Source: DAORHV01 sp964448405 (GTDB lineage: Bacteria > Patescibacteriota > Gracilibacteria > Peribacterales > Peribacteraceae). Taken from it: DNA of 14,731 nt. The notes below the pieces were generated by a model. It was not told where the DNA came from, searched no databases, and saw only the letters and a program-made list of their open reading frames with translations. The position numbers were made by a program, and so were the translations under genes. Positions 1-7,138 of this stretch are shown piece after piece (the stretch's first letter is position 1; every line of letters starts with the position of its first letter). The DNA lies in NCBI GenBank assembly GCA_964448405.1, contig CAYUVW010000031.1:1-14731 (forward strand), in the 5' to 3' direction.

Positions 1-3
1 CCA

Positions 4-411
4 ATGCTTTCCTCAGATGACGATTTCGAGCTGAGTCTCTCCACCCAAAGGGGAATGGAGGCCGGTTCTGCGCGGAAACAGAAAGGCTTGGCAGATAAGC
101 TGCGGAAGGATGGAAAAGAGTTGCTTGCCAAGCAGGTCGTGCGGATCGACAACTCTGCCAAACTCCAATCGCTCCGTGCGCAACTCGATGGCCTGAAGGC
201 TGCCCAGGACAAGAAGGATCAAGAGAGCAAGAACGCGCAGAAGAACATTTCCAAAACGGGAACGAAGACGCGCGAGCAGGAATTGGCGCAGGCCAAAGAA
301 TCCGCTGCGGATGTTCGGCCCGACGCCGGTCAAATGGCGAAACAAGGGGAACAGGAGCACAAAGCCACCGAAGAGCAGCGCCGCGAGGAGGTCACGACCG
401 AAGGCGGTTGA
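4..411 (+). CDS. Charged coiled-coil hypothetical protein, possibly 5'-truncated
   Basis: I do not recognise this 135-aa protein. It is very rich in Lys, Glu, Gln and Ala. Long heptad-compatible helical stretches (about residues 20-120) suggest a soluble coiled coil or an intrinsically charged helical protein. There is no signal peptide and no membrane segment. An ATG lies at base 4, but the frame is already open at base 1, so the true start may lie left of the window and the visible part may be only a C-terminal fragment. The TGA stop at 409-411 is followed by about 50 bases and then the convergent end of gnd. An overlapping antisense frame (13-360) has no recognisable features and is treated as a shadow. 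That this is a gene is moderately likely; its function is unknown. Confidence 0.5.
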   Translation: MLSSDDDFELSLSTQRGMEAGSARKQKGLADKLRKDGKELLAKQVVRIDNSAKLQSLRAQLDGLKAAQDKKDQESKNAQKNISKTGTKTREQELAQAKESAADVRPDAGQMAKQGEQEHKATEEQRREEVTTEGG

Positions 412-461
412 TCCCTGGAGTTCAAGGAGTCCTGGGAGTCAGGCGGGCCTTTTGGCGGGCT

Positions 462-1871
462 TTACGCTTCCCACTTGGTATGGAACGTCCCCGGCTTGTC
501 CGTGCGCTGGTACGTGTGTGCGCCGAAGAAATCGCGCTGTGCCTGAATGAGGTTTTGCGGCAGGCGTTTGCGGAGCAGCGTGTCGTAGTACGACAGTGAT
601 GCGCTGACTGCCGGCATCGGAATGCCGCGGCTCACGCCGATTTCCACTACTTGGCGCCAGTCCAGCTGGCGTTCGCCGGAGAAACGAGTATGCACAGCTT
701 CCCAGCCGGCCTGTGCCAGGCTCTTCTCGGTGCTGTAGGCCTGTTCGAGCGTCTTCAGGAACGTAGAGCGAATGATGCAGCCACCCTTCCAGATGCGGGC
801 GATTTCGGACAAATTCAGCTTCCAGCCTTCGGCTTTGTCGGCCACGCGCATCAACTCGAACCCTTGCAGGTAGGCGCAAATGACGGACAGCTCCATGGTG
901 GCGGCAACCAGGGCTCGCAGCTTTTGTGGACGCGGAAGCGGGTCATGAATATCGATCGAGAACGGGAACTTGGCGTGTTCCGCACGCAGCTCGATGCTGC
1001 CGGACAAAATGCGGGCATCGACCGCTGCGTTAATGGTCGGAATTGCCACGCCGTAGTTCATAGCCGTTTCGGTCGTCCACTTGCCGGTTCCCTTCTGCCC
1101 TGCGGCGTCTTGAATAATATCCAGAGTGAACTTGCCGGACTCGGCGTCCTTCACATGGAAAATCTTGCCCGTGATCTCCAAAAGGAACGACTGCAGCTCG
1201 GGCAGCATGTTCCAGGACTCGAATGTCTCGGCCAGCTGTGCATGATCGTAACCGCCGATGGAGCGCAGCACGTCGTAGCACTCGGCGATGATCTGCATGA
1301 TTCCGTATTCGATTCCATTGTGGACCATTTTCACGAAGTGTCCGGCTCCGCCCGGTCCGATGTGCGACACGCACTTGCCGCCATCGCCGTCGTTGGCCGA
1401 CATCTTTTCTACGAGCGGCTTCAGCACGTTGTACGATTCATTGCTACCACCCGGCATCATGCTGGGGCCAAGCAGCGCACCTTCCTCACCGCCGCTCACG
1501 CCCATCCCTACGAAGTGCAGGTTCTTGGCGGAGAGCGCTTTTTCACGACGTTCAGTGTCGCGATAGAGGCTATTGCCGGCATCCACGATAATGTCGCCTT
1601 TGGCCAGCATGGGGGTCAGCTCGTCGATCATGTCGTCCACCGGCTGTCCGGCTTTTACCATCAGTACCACCACGCGGGGTGCGGGTAACGCTTTCATCAT
1701 GTCCTTCAGCGTGTGGCAGGCGACGAATGTCCCTTCGGATGCGTATGACTTTACAAATGCATCGGTCTTTTCGGTCGTGCGGTTGTACACGGCCACAGTC
1801 GCGCCGTTGCGGGCGGCGTTGCGCGCCAGGTTGGCACCCATGGTGCCGAGTCCGATGAGTCCGAGATGCAT
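462..1871 (-). CDS. gnd: 6-phosphogluconate dehydrogenase (decarboxylating, NADP+)
   Basis: This 469-aa protein matches the usual full length of the long-form enzyme, which oxidatively decarboxylates 6-phosphogluconate to ribulose 5-phosphate with production of NADPH in the cytosol. The N-terminus carries the Rossmann motif GLGTMG (residues 7-12), and the NRT segment near residue 30 is typical of the NADP-binding loop. The substrate loop has Ser126-Gly127-Gly128. The catalytic helix contains Lys181, His184 and Asn185 in the pattern KMVHNG, matching the family's Lys183/His186/Asn187. The C-terminal helical domain is complete, including the RDFFGAHTY region near the end. ATG at 1871 is the natural start because the Rossmann strand begins at residue 3; I see no Shine-Dalgarno. 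It lies 31 bases downstream of the transaldolase on the same strand, so the two are probably co-transcribed. Confidence 0.97.
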   Translation of the reverse strand: MHLGLIGLGTMGANLARNAARNGATVAVYNRTTEKTDAFVKSYASEGTFVACHTLKDMMKALPAPRVVVLMVKAGQPVDDMIDELTPMLAKGDIIVDAGNSLYRDTERREKALSAKNLHFVGMGVSGGEEGALLGPSMMPGGSNESYNVLKPLVEKMSANDGDGGKCVSHIGPGGAGHFVKMVHNGIEYGIMQIIAECYDVLRSIGGYDHAQLAETFESWNMLPELQSFLLEITGKIFHVKDAESGKFTLDIIQDAAGQKGTGKWTTETAMNYGVAIPTINAAVDARILSGSIELRAEHAKFPFSIDIHDPLPRPQKLRALVAATMELSVICAYLQGFELMRVADKAEGWKLNLSEIARIWKGGCIIRSTFLKTLEQAYSTEKSLAQAGWEAVHTRFSGERQLDWRQVVEIGVSRGIPMPAVSASLSYYDTLLRKRLPQNLIQAQRDFFGAHTYQRTDKPGTFHTKWEA

Positions 1872-1902
1872 GAGTCGAAAGGGAAGCGGATGACGGAAAT
1901 CT

Positions 1903-2553
1903 TTATTTCTTTTTGGCCTGCACCTTCTCCCAGTCTTCCTGGAACTTCTTCAGGCCGTTGTCCGTGAGCGTGTGCTTGGGGAGCTTCATGAACACGTCGT
2001 ACGGGATGGTGCAGATGTGTGCGCCCAGAATGCCTGCGTCCACGATGTGGCGCGGGTGGCGGGTGGAAGCCACCAGTACTTCGGTCTGGAAGTTGTACTG
2101 GCGCCAGATCTGCATGATCTCGGCGATGAGTGTCATGCCGTTCTCGCCGATGTCATCCAGTCGTCCGATGAACGGGCTGATGATGGTTGCACCGGCTTTG
2201 GCGGCCAGCATTGCCTGCGCTGCCGAAAAGACAAGCGTGGTGTTGGTACGGATTCCCTTGGACGTGAAATAGCTGATCGCCTTCAGGCCTTCCACGGTCA
2301 TGGGGACCTTTACGTAAATGTTCTTGTGCCAGCTGGCGTACTCCTCGCCTTGCTTTTTCATGCCTTCGAAATCCGTCGCCGTCACCTGCGCGCTCACGCA
2401 CGGCACCAACTTGCACATGGCAAGTACGACGGTCTTGAAGTCTTTTCCTTCCTTGGCGACCAAGCTCGGATTGGTGGTGACTCCGTCCAAAACGCCCCAG
2501 GCGGCGACTTCGGCGACTTGATCCACATTGGCGGTATCCAGGAAGAGCTTCAT
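1903..2553 (-). CDS. tal: Small-subfamily transaldolase (TalC/MipB/FSA family)
   Basis: This 216-aa class I aldolase-fold enzyme transfers a dihydroxyacetone unit between sugar phosphates in the non-oxidative pentose phosphate pathway. It begins KLFLDTAN, contains GVTTNPSL (residues 24-31), and has the Schiff-base lysine in VKVP (Lys82, equivalent to FSA Lys85). The stretch ISPFIGRLDD carries Phe128, where fructose-6-phosphate aldolases have Tyr. In this family that Phe indicates transaldolase rather than F6P aldolase activity. The start at 2553 is chosen because the family begins at this MKLF; the open frame runs upstream to 2724, but those extra 57 residues look non-coding and cross the divergent promoter region. 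It is followed after 31 bases by gnd, forming a pentose-phosphate operon. Confidence 0.95.
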   Translation of the reverse strand: MKLFLDTANVDQVAEVAAWGVLDGVTTNPSLVAKEGKDFKTVVLAMCKLVPCVSAQVTATDFEGMKKQGEEYASWHKNIYVKVPMTVEGLKAISYFTSKGIRTNTTLVFSAAQAMLAAKAGATIISPFIGRLDDIGENGMTLIAEIMQIWRQYNFQTEVLVASTRHPRHIVDAGILGAHICTIPYDVFMKLPKHTLTDNGLKKFQEDWEKVQAKKK

Positions 2554-2589
2554 AGAGAGAAAAGGGGAATGGCGGCTTGCCCTGTAGTC

Positions 2590-2598
2590 ACCGTAGCA
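2590..2598 (-). promoter_or_regulatory. Extended -10 promoter of the tal-gnd operon
   Basis: On the minus strand these bases read TGCTACGGT, an extended -10 (TGn plus TA...T). It lies 36 bases before the tal ATG and would give a 5' leader of about 30 nt. No convincing -35 hexamer is visible. It points away from the promoter of the secreted-protein operon about 60 bases to the right. Confidence 0.4.
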
Positions 2599-2654
2599 AA
2601 GCGAGCGTGTACTGCAGGGGAAATGCATCGGCAGTATAGAGGGAGGGGCGTCGA

Positions 2655-2663
2655 TGCTACAAT
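2655..2663 (+). promoter_or_regulatory. Extended -10 promoter for the five-gene operon, leaderless configuration
   Basis: The bases read TGCTACAAT, a near-perfect extended -10 with hexamer TACAAT at 2658-2663. Transcription would begin about 7 bases further on, essentially at the ATG at 2672, which implies a leaderless mRNA. No clear -35 is seen. The competing signal is a purine-rich Shine-Dalgarno-like run at 2641-2648, 5 bases before an earlier in-frame ATG at 2654. Confidence 0.5.
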
Positions 2664-2671
2664 CGGTCCGC

Positions 2672-4360
2672 ATGGTAAGGAATCGAGTTCTATTCGGCGT
2701 CGTTCTTGCGTTTGTTGCATGCATGGTCGCTGGACGTGCCGTTCCTACGGCGCGCGCCGAAGAAGAGGAGTTGGATCTGCAGGTGATTCAGGATGGCATC
2801 GACGGATGCCTGAATGCGGATACCACCGATGGCCGCCTTGGTTGTTACGCCAATTTGTGTGCGCCGGGGTACCATTGTGCAGAGGCGATGCTGCGTGCCG
2901 CCACCACGTCGGGCGGACCGACGCTGGCAACCACCGTGCTGAATGACATCATGACCGTGCACCAGCAGTATGCGGTGTTTACCGACGGCCATGAATTGTC
3001 GCATGTCATCGGTCGCCAGTTGGCAAAGGAGTTCGGGTCATCCGGCGATGCGTTCATGCGCTGCCCGCGCGATTTCTATTACGGCTGCCAACATGGTTTT
3101 TTCGAAATCGTGCTGGCCACGTCTCCGTCGCCGGTCGAAGCAGCACTCAGTGTTTGTGAGTCCGCGCCGGAGGATCAGCGTTTTTTCTGTTATCACGGCG
3201 TCGGCCACGGATTCATGATGTCCTACGCGTACGATTTGGACGACGTGCTCAGCAAGTGCAACGAGTTGCCCCAGGCCCAGTTCAAGCGCCAGGGTTGCTG
3301 GCAAGGATCGTTCATGGAAAATATCAATTCCTACCTGCGCGGCGAGGCGCGCGACGGTGTTTTCAACTCCAAAGATCCCTTGGGTCCGTGCAATCGTCTG
3401 GAGCAGCAGTACCGTTGGGAGTGCTATTTCAACCAGGCATCGTTCCTGTTGCGCATCAACAACAACGATGTGGCCAAGGCATCGGCAGCGTGCATGGCCG
3501 CCGATGAAGCATCGCGTCCGGCATGTACGCGCGGCATCGGTCAACTGATCGGTAACCCGGGTTGGCAAAAGGTGATTTTGGGCGACGACGTGTTCACTGA
3601 AGCAGCATTGGTGCCGAATGCCATTCAGCTCTGCGAGAGCTTCCCCAAGAGCGAACAAGGCAACTGCATTACCGGCATGATCGAAAACATGCTCAATTAC
3701 GATCAAGAGCCGGACGCTTTGCGCGTGTGCTCGTTGTTGGCTGAGTACGAGGGCCAGCGCAGCGGTTGCTATCGTGACTTCGGTGCCGCATTGCAGCGCA
3801 TGTCCTATCCGCGCGAGAAATACATGAAGTACTGTCCGCAGTTCCCGCAGGAGTATCGCAGCGCTTGCGACCCCACTGGAACCAAGTCAGTGCCGCCGCC
3901 CCAAGAAAACATTGTGCTGCGCATCGTGCATGCCATCGGCGGATTCTTCTCCTGGTTGTGGCATGGCTTCACGGGACTGTTCGCCGTCTCGGAAAACGTT
4001 CCGTTGCTTCCCATTGGCACTGTTGCGTCATCATCTCTTTCCTCTTCCGATGCGAGTACCGTCACAGAGCCGCTGCAAGCGGATGCGGTCTTTCAGTACG
4101 ATAACGGTGAATTCAGTCCGGCCGAGGTCACCATTCGGCGCGGTCAGACGGTGACCTGGGTCAACGACGGCGAGGATCCGTTCTGGCCGGCATCCGACGA
4201 TCACCCGACGCACCAGGTGTACAACAACGGCGCGTTCGACCCCAAGCGCCCCATTCTGCCGGGGGACAGCTGGTCATTTACCTTCGATACTGTCGGGGAT
4301 TGGGAGTTCCACGATCACCTGTATCCAATCGCCATCGGAGTCGTTCACGTCGAAGACTAG
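2672..4360 (+). CDS. Secreted cysteine-repeat protein with HExxH motif and C-terminal cupredoxin-like domain
   Basis: The predicted 562-aa protein has an N-terminal signal peptide: basic start MVRNR, hydrophobic core, and probable cleavage after ARA before an EEEE run. The central region (about residues 40-410) has about eight cysteine pairs spaced C-x7-12-C, usually followed by an aromatic or polar residue and Gly, which resembles a helical disulfide-stapled solenoid. It includes HELSH (107-111, an HExxH motif), CQHG (139-142) and CYHGVGH (173-179), so zinc binding or peptidase activity is possible but unproven. An amphipathic/hydrophobic Trp- and Phe-rich stretch follows at about 415-440, then a Ser-rich linker. 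The C-terminal 95 residues look cupredoxin-like but lack the copper-ligand cysteine. An alternative start at 2654 adds 6 residues and has a Shine-Dalgarno-like run; 2672 is preferred because of the extended -10 just upstream. It is first in an operon, 4 bases before the next gene. I cannot name the family. Confidence 0.85.
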   Translation: MVRNRVLFGVVLAFVACMVAGRAVPTARAEEEELDLQVIQDGIDGCLNADTTDGRLGCYANLCAPGYHCAEAMLRAATTSGGPTLATTVLNDIMTVHQQYAVFTDGHELSHVIGRQLAKEFGSSGDAFMRCPRDFYYGCQHGFFEIVLATSPSPVEAALSVCESAPEDQRFFCYHGVGHGFMMSYAYDLDDVLSKCNELPQAQFKRQGCWQGSFMENINSYLRGEARDGVFNSKDPLGPCNRLEQQYRWECYFNQASFLLRINNNDVAKASAACMAADEASRPACTRGIGQLIGNPGWQKVILGDDVFTEAALVPNAIQLCESFPKSEQGNCITGMIENMLNYDQEPDALRVCSLLAEYEGQRSGCYRDFGAALQRMSYPREKYMKYCPQFPQEYRSACDPTGTKSVPPPQENIVLRIVHAIGGFFSWLWHGFTGLFAVSENVPLLPIGTVASSSLSSSDASTVTEPLQADAVFQYDNGEFSPAEVTIRRGQTVTWVNDGEDPFWPASDDHPTHQVYNNGAFDPKRPILPGDSWSFTFDTVGDWEFHDHLYPIAIGVVHVED

Positions 4361-4364
4361 CTTC

Positions 4365-4832
4365 ATGTCCAGCATCCCCCCGCATCATCTGCTTGCTCGG
4401 TCGCATCGGACGAAGGGCTGGTCGATATTTTTTGGAGCGGTCATCGTCGTCATTGTGACAACGCTCATGCTCCCTGCGGTGTTCGGTTTCCAAAAATTCA
4501 CCCAATGGGGCGGCATGTTCACCGACAGCTGGTGCGTTGTGCAGGTCTATTCCGACAATCCGCATGCGAACCCCCAGGCGCTCCATGAAAAAGTAATCGC
4601 CAGCCTTGTCGGCCCGCCAATAACGTGGAGTCCGCCAATGCATAACCAAATGAGTTGCCTGATGTGGGCCAAGCAGGTGCAGTGCGGTCGGGTGACCCAA
4701 GACGGCTGGACGGTGCAATGGGCTGATCCGGTATTCAAGTACGTGTCGTACTACGCACCGGGTAATGCATGCGATGTCCCGGATCAGTCCGGCGAATGGT
4801 ATCGTTCCCAACTTGAACAATGGAGTCACTGA
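4365..4832 (+). CDS. Cassette protein A1: single-pass membrane protein with four-cysteine extracytoplasmic domain
   Basis: This 155-aa protein is not a family I recognise. One hydrophobic segment (about residues 21-45, after an N-terminal stretch with His, Arg and Lys) is followed by a hydrophilic domain that probably lies outside the membrane. That domain has Cys57 in TDSWC, Cys98 in MSCLMW, Cys107 in VQCGR and Cys136 in NACDV, all conserved in the second copy A2, plus conserved Trp and the PMHN segment. Two disulfides or a metal or heme site are possible; no classical CxxCH is present. The gene begins 4 bases after the preceding stop, without a Shine-Dalgarno, and its last 13 bases overlap the start of B1, which suggests coupled translation and a joint function with B1. 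Confidence 0.85.
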   Translation: MSSIPPHHLLARSHRTKGWSIFFGAVIVVIVTTLMLPAVFGFQKFTQWGGMFTDSWCVVQVYSDNPHANPQALHEKVIASLVGPPITWSPPMHNQMSCLMWAKQVQCGRVTQDGWTVQWADPVFKYVSYYAPGNACDVPDQSGEWYRSQLEQWSH

Positions 4833-5686
4833 ATCGCTTCTTCAGTCGGCCCACTGGGTGGATTCGCGTGACCGACGTGCTCATCGGCATGTTCTTCGTG
4901 GCTGCTGCGTACTTCAAGCTCACCGACAGCTTCTTCGGTGCCAGGTTGGTTCCCATCGGACTCGACATGCAGCAGTGGCTGAGCCGTGGTTTCCCGCTCC
5001 CCGTGTATCGGGAATTCCTGCAGTTCATGCTGCCATATGCCGACGTATTGGGAACGATGGTCATCCTCTCGCAGGGCATTGCCGGCCTGTGTTTGGTCTT
5101 TGGTTTCGGCACGCGTGCGGCTGGCTGGTTGTTACTGTTTGTACAGCTCAACGTTCTGGCCGCAACATTCAACGGCCCTGGCTTCATTACACTTACGCTG
5201 GTCAGCGTTTGGGTGGCGTTGTATTACGTTCTGCGTACAAAGATGAGCGTGCTGCGCTGGAGATTTCTTACCTACAGCCTGATTCTCATCGGGGCCTTGG
5301 TATTGCGCCAACGTTGGTTTGCCGGCGATCCGTGGATTGAAACCTTTCCTGCACAACGAGCGCATTTCCTGCAGGATGTCATGAGTACTACACCTGAATT
5401 GAAGCGGTTCATTGCCTGGTCGTCCGGCTTGCCGCTTATGCAATACGTATGGGCCGGCGTGTGGTGGCTGAATGCATTGGCGCTGCTGGCAATGTGTACT
5501 CAGTATCGTTTATTCGGCGGTGCGCTGTGGCTGCTGATTTGGCTTGCACGTACGTTGGTGTGGCTTACTGCGTTGACCGGCGAAGGCACATTGTGGGTAC
5601 TGTCACTTTTGGCATGGGTTGTCTACGAAGAGCAGTGGCAACGCAATCATGAAAAGAGCAAAATTGATCTGCGCGTTTCGCGCTGA
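4820..5686 (+). CDS. Cassette protein B1: polytopic membrane protein, DoxX-like
   Basis: This 288-aa integral membrane protein has about seven hydrophobic segments. The N-terminal half (first helix, then YFKLTDSFFGAR at residues 31-42, then the LPYAD region and two more helices) resembles the four-helix DoxX/MauE-type membrane fold in order and spacing. That fold occurs in proteins linked to quinone or thiol redox chemistry. The resemblance comes from pattern only and is weak. The C-terminal half contains GDPW, an amphipathic extramembrane segment with AHFLQD, then three helices and the motif LTGEGTL. It starts inside the end of A1 (13-base overlap) and ends 3 bases before A2, so it is firmly part of the operon. 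No cysteine pair like that of DsbB is seen. Confidence 0.85.
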   Translation: MESLNRFFSRPTGWIRVTDVLIGMFFVAAAYFKLTDSFFGARLVPIGLDMQQWLSRGFPLPVYREFLQFMLPYADVLGTMVILSQGIAGLCLVFGFGTRAAGWLLLFVQLNVLAATFNGPGFITLTLVSVWVALYYVLRTKMSVLRWRFLTYSLILIGALVLRQRWFAGDPWIETFPAQRAHFLQDVMSTTPELKRFIAWSSGLPLMQYVWAGVWWLNALALLAMCTQYRLFGGALWLLIWLARTLVWLTALTGEGTLWVLSLLAWVVYEEQWQRNHEKSKIDLRVSR

Positions 5687-5689
5687 ACA

Positions 5690-6142
5690 ATGTCTACGAT
5701 CTTCTTTCGACGTTCCGGCATGCCGAGCCTCTTTCGACCGTGGTCGGTCTGCTTTGGCGTCATCGCAACCGCGATTGTCACCTGCATGATGTTGCCCGGA
5801 TTTTTCGGTTTGATGAAGTTCACCCAGTGGGGCGGCATGTATACCGACAGCTGGTGCCGCATGGACACGTACTCGGCAGACCCGAAAACCGAGGGCGTGC
5901 AGTCCGAATGGGTACAGGCCAGCACGGTGGGGCCGGGGGCCGTCTTCAGCGCGCCGATGCACAACTTTATGAGTTGTCTCATGTGGGCTCGCAAGGTGCA
6001 GTGCGGTCGTGTGACCAAAGACGGCTGGAAGGTCACGTGGGTAAGCCCTGAATTTAAAGGCAAGCATTTCTTCGATCCGCGCAACGCCTGCGACGTTCCG
6101 CTGGATCCGAATGCTGAATGGTTCCGTTCCCAGCTTCAGTAA
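5690..6142 (+). CDS. Cassette protein A2: paralogue of A1
   Basis: This 150-aa paralogue of A1 has the same layout: a short basic N-terminus, one transmembrane segment (about residues 18-40) and an extracytoplasmic domain. It keeps all four cysteines, Cys56, Cys96, Cys105 and Cys134, in the contexts TDSWC, MSCLMW, VQCGR and NACDV. Segments around KFTQWGGM and PMHN are nearly unchanged, whereas the stretch between Cys56 and Cys96 and the extreme C-terminus vary. It begins 3 bases after B1, and its TAA stop overlaps the ATG of B2 in the arrangement TAATG. Function is unknown; conservation of the cysteines and tryptophans argues for a structural disulfide domain or a cofactor site. Confidence 0.85.
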   Translation: MSTIFFRRSGMPSLFRPWSVCFGVIATAIVTCMMLPGFFGLMKFTQWGGMYTDSWCRMDTYSADPKTEGVQSEWVQASTVGPGAVFSAPMHNFMSCLMWARKVQCGRVTKDGWKVTWVSPEFKGKHFFDPRNACDVPLDPNAEWFRSQLQ

Positions 6143-7104
6143 TGTCTGCAAACGTCTCGCGCCGGCCGTCCAAGAAAGTGAATACCGTCGTGCAAGATTC
6201 TTTTTGGCCGCGAATTGCGCAGATTTTCGTGGGTCTGTTTTTCGTGGCTGCCTCATATTTTAAATTAACCGACAGCTTCTTCGGCGCCCGCATTGTTCCG
6301 TTATCGCAAGACATCAACTATTGGCTGGAGAGCGGTTTCACCCTCCGCGGCTATCGTGAATTTCTGAAGTTCATGCTGCCGTATGCGGACTTTCTGGCAT
6401 CGGTGGTCATTTTGTCGCAGTGCGCCATCGGCATTCTGCTTATCTATAACAAGAAGCTTCGTTGGGCAGGCCTTCTGCTTGTCTTTGTGCAAACCAACAT
6501 TCTCTTGTCGACATTCAACGGTTTCGGCTTCTTGGTGTTCAGCGGTGTGGCCATTTGGCTGGGCGTGTTCTATGTCTTCCGCGATTCCATGACGCCGCGT
6601 ATCTGGTCGCTGCTCACGTTCGTGCTGTTGCTGCTAGGGCTCAAATATCAGCACATGCGGTACATCGTCGGCGATCCGTGGACATCGTCGTTTGTCGGCC
6701 AGTATGCACACTTCCAGCAAGACATCATGAGTGTGCATCCCGTCCTGAAGCAGTGGGTCATGAATTTCATCGACGGCCACATGCAGGTGGCGCCATGGTT
6801 GTGGGCCAGTCCATGGTGGGTCCTGACGTTCGTCCTGCCTCTGTTCTTCACGCGGTTGCGTTTGTATGCCGGTTTCATCTGGTTGCTCATTTGGGTGCAG
6901 CGCGAACTTGTTTGGACGACCGGCGTTACCGGCGAAGGAACGCTCTACGTACTCGTACTCTTTACCTGGGTGACGTTCGAGGAATACATGCAACAGCGCT
7001 ACAAAGCGGGTTGGTTATTGCCAAGCAAACAGACCTTGTCCGGTATCTGGCGCCGCATCGTGGGCATCATTTGCTGGTCACCGAAAAAGCCGAGAGGTCG
7101 TTAA
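6142..7104 (+). CDS. Cassette protein B2: paralogue of B1, DoxX-like membrane protein
   Basis: This 320-aa polytopic membrane protein is paralogous to B1 and shares YFKLTDSFFGAR (residues 39-50), YREFL, FMLPYAD, VILSQ, GDPW, QDIMS and TGEGTL. It differs by a longer basic N-terminus and an extra C-terminal tail of about 25-30 residues with a WRR...KKPRGR-type basic end, probably cytoplasmic. The start at 6142 is chosen because its ATG overlaps the A2 stop (TAATG), typical of translational coupling; an in-frame ATG at 6118 would add eight residues. It is the last gene of the operon, and the next gene has its own promoter-like signal. The DoxX-like assignment is tentative. Confidence 0.85.
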   Translation: MSANVSRRPSKKVNTVVQDSFWPRIAQIFVGLFFVAASYFKLTDSFFGARIVPLSQDINYWLESGFTLRGYREFLKFMLPYADFLASVVILSQCAIGILLIYNKKLRWAGLLLVFVQTNILLSTFNGFGFLVFSGVAIWLGVFYVFRDSMTPRIWSLLTFVLLLLGLKYQHMRYIVGDPWTSSFVGQYAHFQQDIMSVHPVLKQWVMNFIDGHMQVAPWLWASPWWVLTFVLPLFFTRLRLYAGFIWLLIWVQRELVWTTGVTGEGTLYVLVLFTWVTFEEYMQQRYKAGWLLPSKQTLSGIWRRIVGIICWSPKKPRGR

Positions 7105-7122
7105 CGGTGCGTGTGTCGAGTC

Positions 7123-7131
7123 TGCTAGGCT
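7123..7131 (+). promoter_or_regulatory. Extended -10 promoter of rnhB, leaderless configuration
   Basis: The bases read TGCTAGGCT: TG at the extended position, then TAGGCT. Seven bases separate it from the rnhB ATG at 7139, so the transcript would start at or next to the start codon. TTAACG at 7101-7106 is a possible but poorly spaced (19 bp) -35. Confidence 0.45.
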
Positions 7132-7138
7132 TTCGAGT

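Larger units (their letters stand above)
4365..7104 (+). repeat. Tandem duplication of a two-gene membrane cassette (A1-B1-A2-B2)
   Basis: Four genes form two consecutive copies of one pair. The small proteins A1 and A2 align along most of their length and share the segments TQWGGM, TDSWC, SCLMWA, VQCGRVT, DGW and NACDVP. The larger proteins B1 and B2 share YFKLTDSFFGAR, FMLPYAD, VILSQ, GDPW and TGEGTL. Gene order, strand and tight spacing are the same in both copies, so the simplest explanation is duplication of a whole cassette followed by divergence. The copies differ enough that this is not recent. Confidence 0.9.

Noticed and set aside
412..461. Terminator for gnd and the first gene
   Set aside because: The gap has only a short mismatched stem and a direct GCCCGCC repeat on the minus strand, with no T-run; too weak to call.
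651..1688. 345-codon open frame antisense to gnd
   Set aside because: It lies wholly inside gnd, shows no domain or signal, and its composition is what the reverse of a GC-rich gene produces.
2554..2724. 57-residue N-terminal extension of the transaldolase
   Set aside because: The family begins at the MKLF start; the extension has no homology-like features and covers the divergent promoters.
1972..2946. Long plus-strand frame crossing the transaldolase and the divergent promoter
   Set aside because: It overlaps tal, both promoters and the start of the secreted-protein gene, with no recognisable motif.
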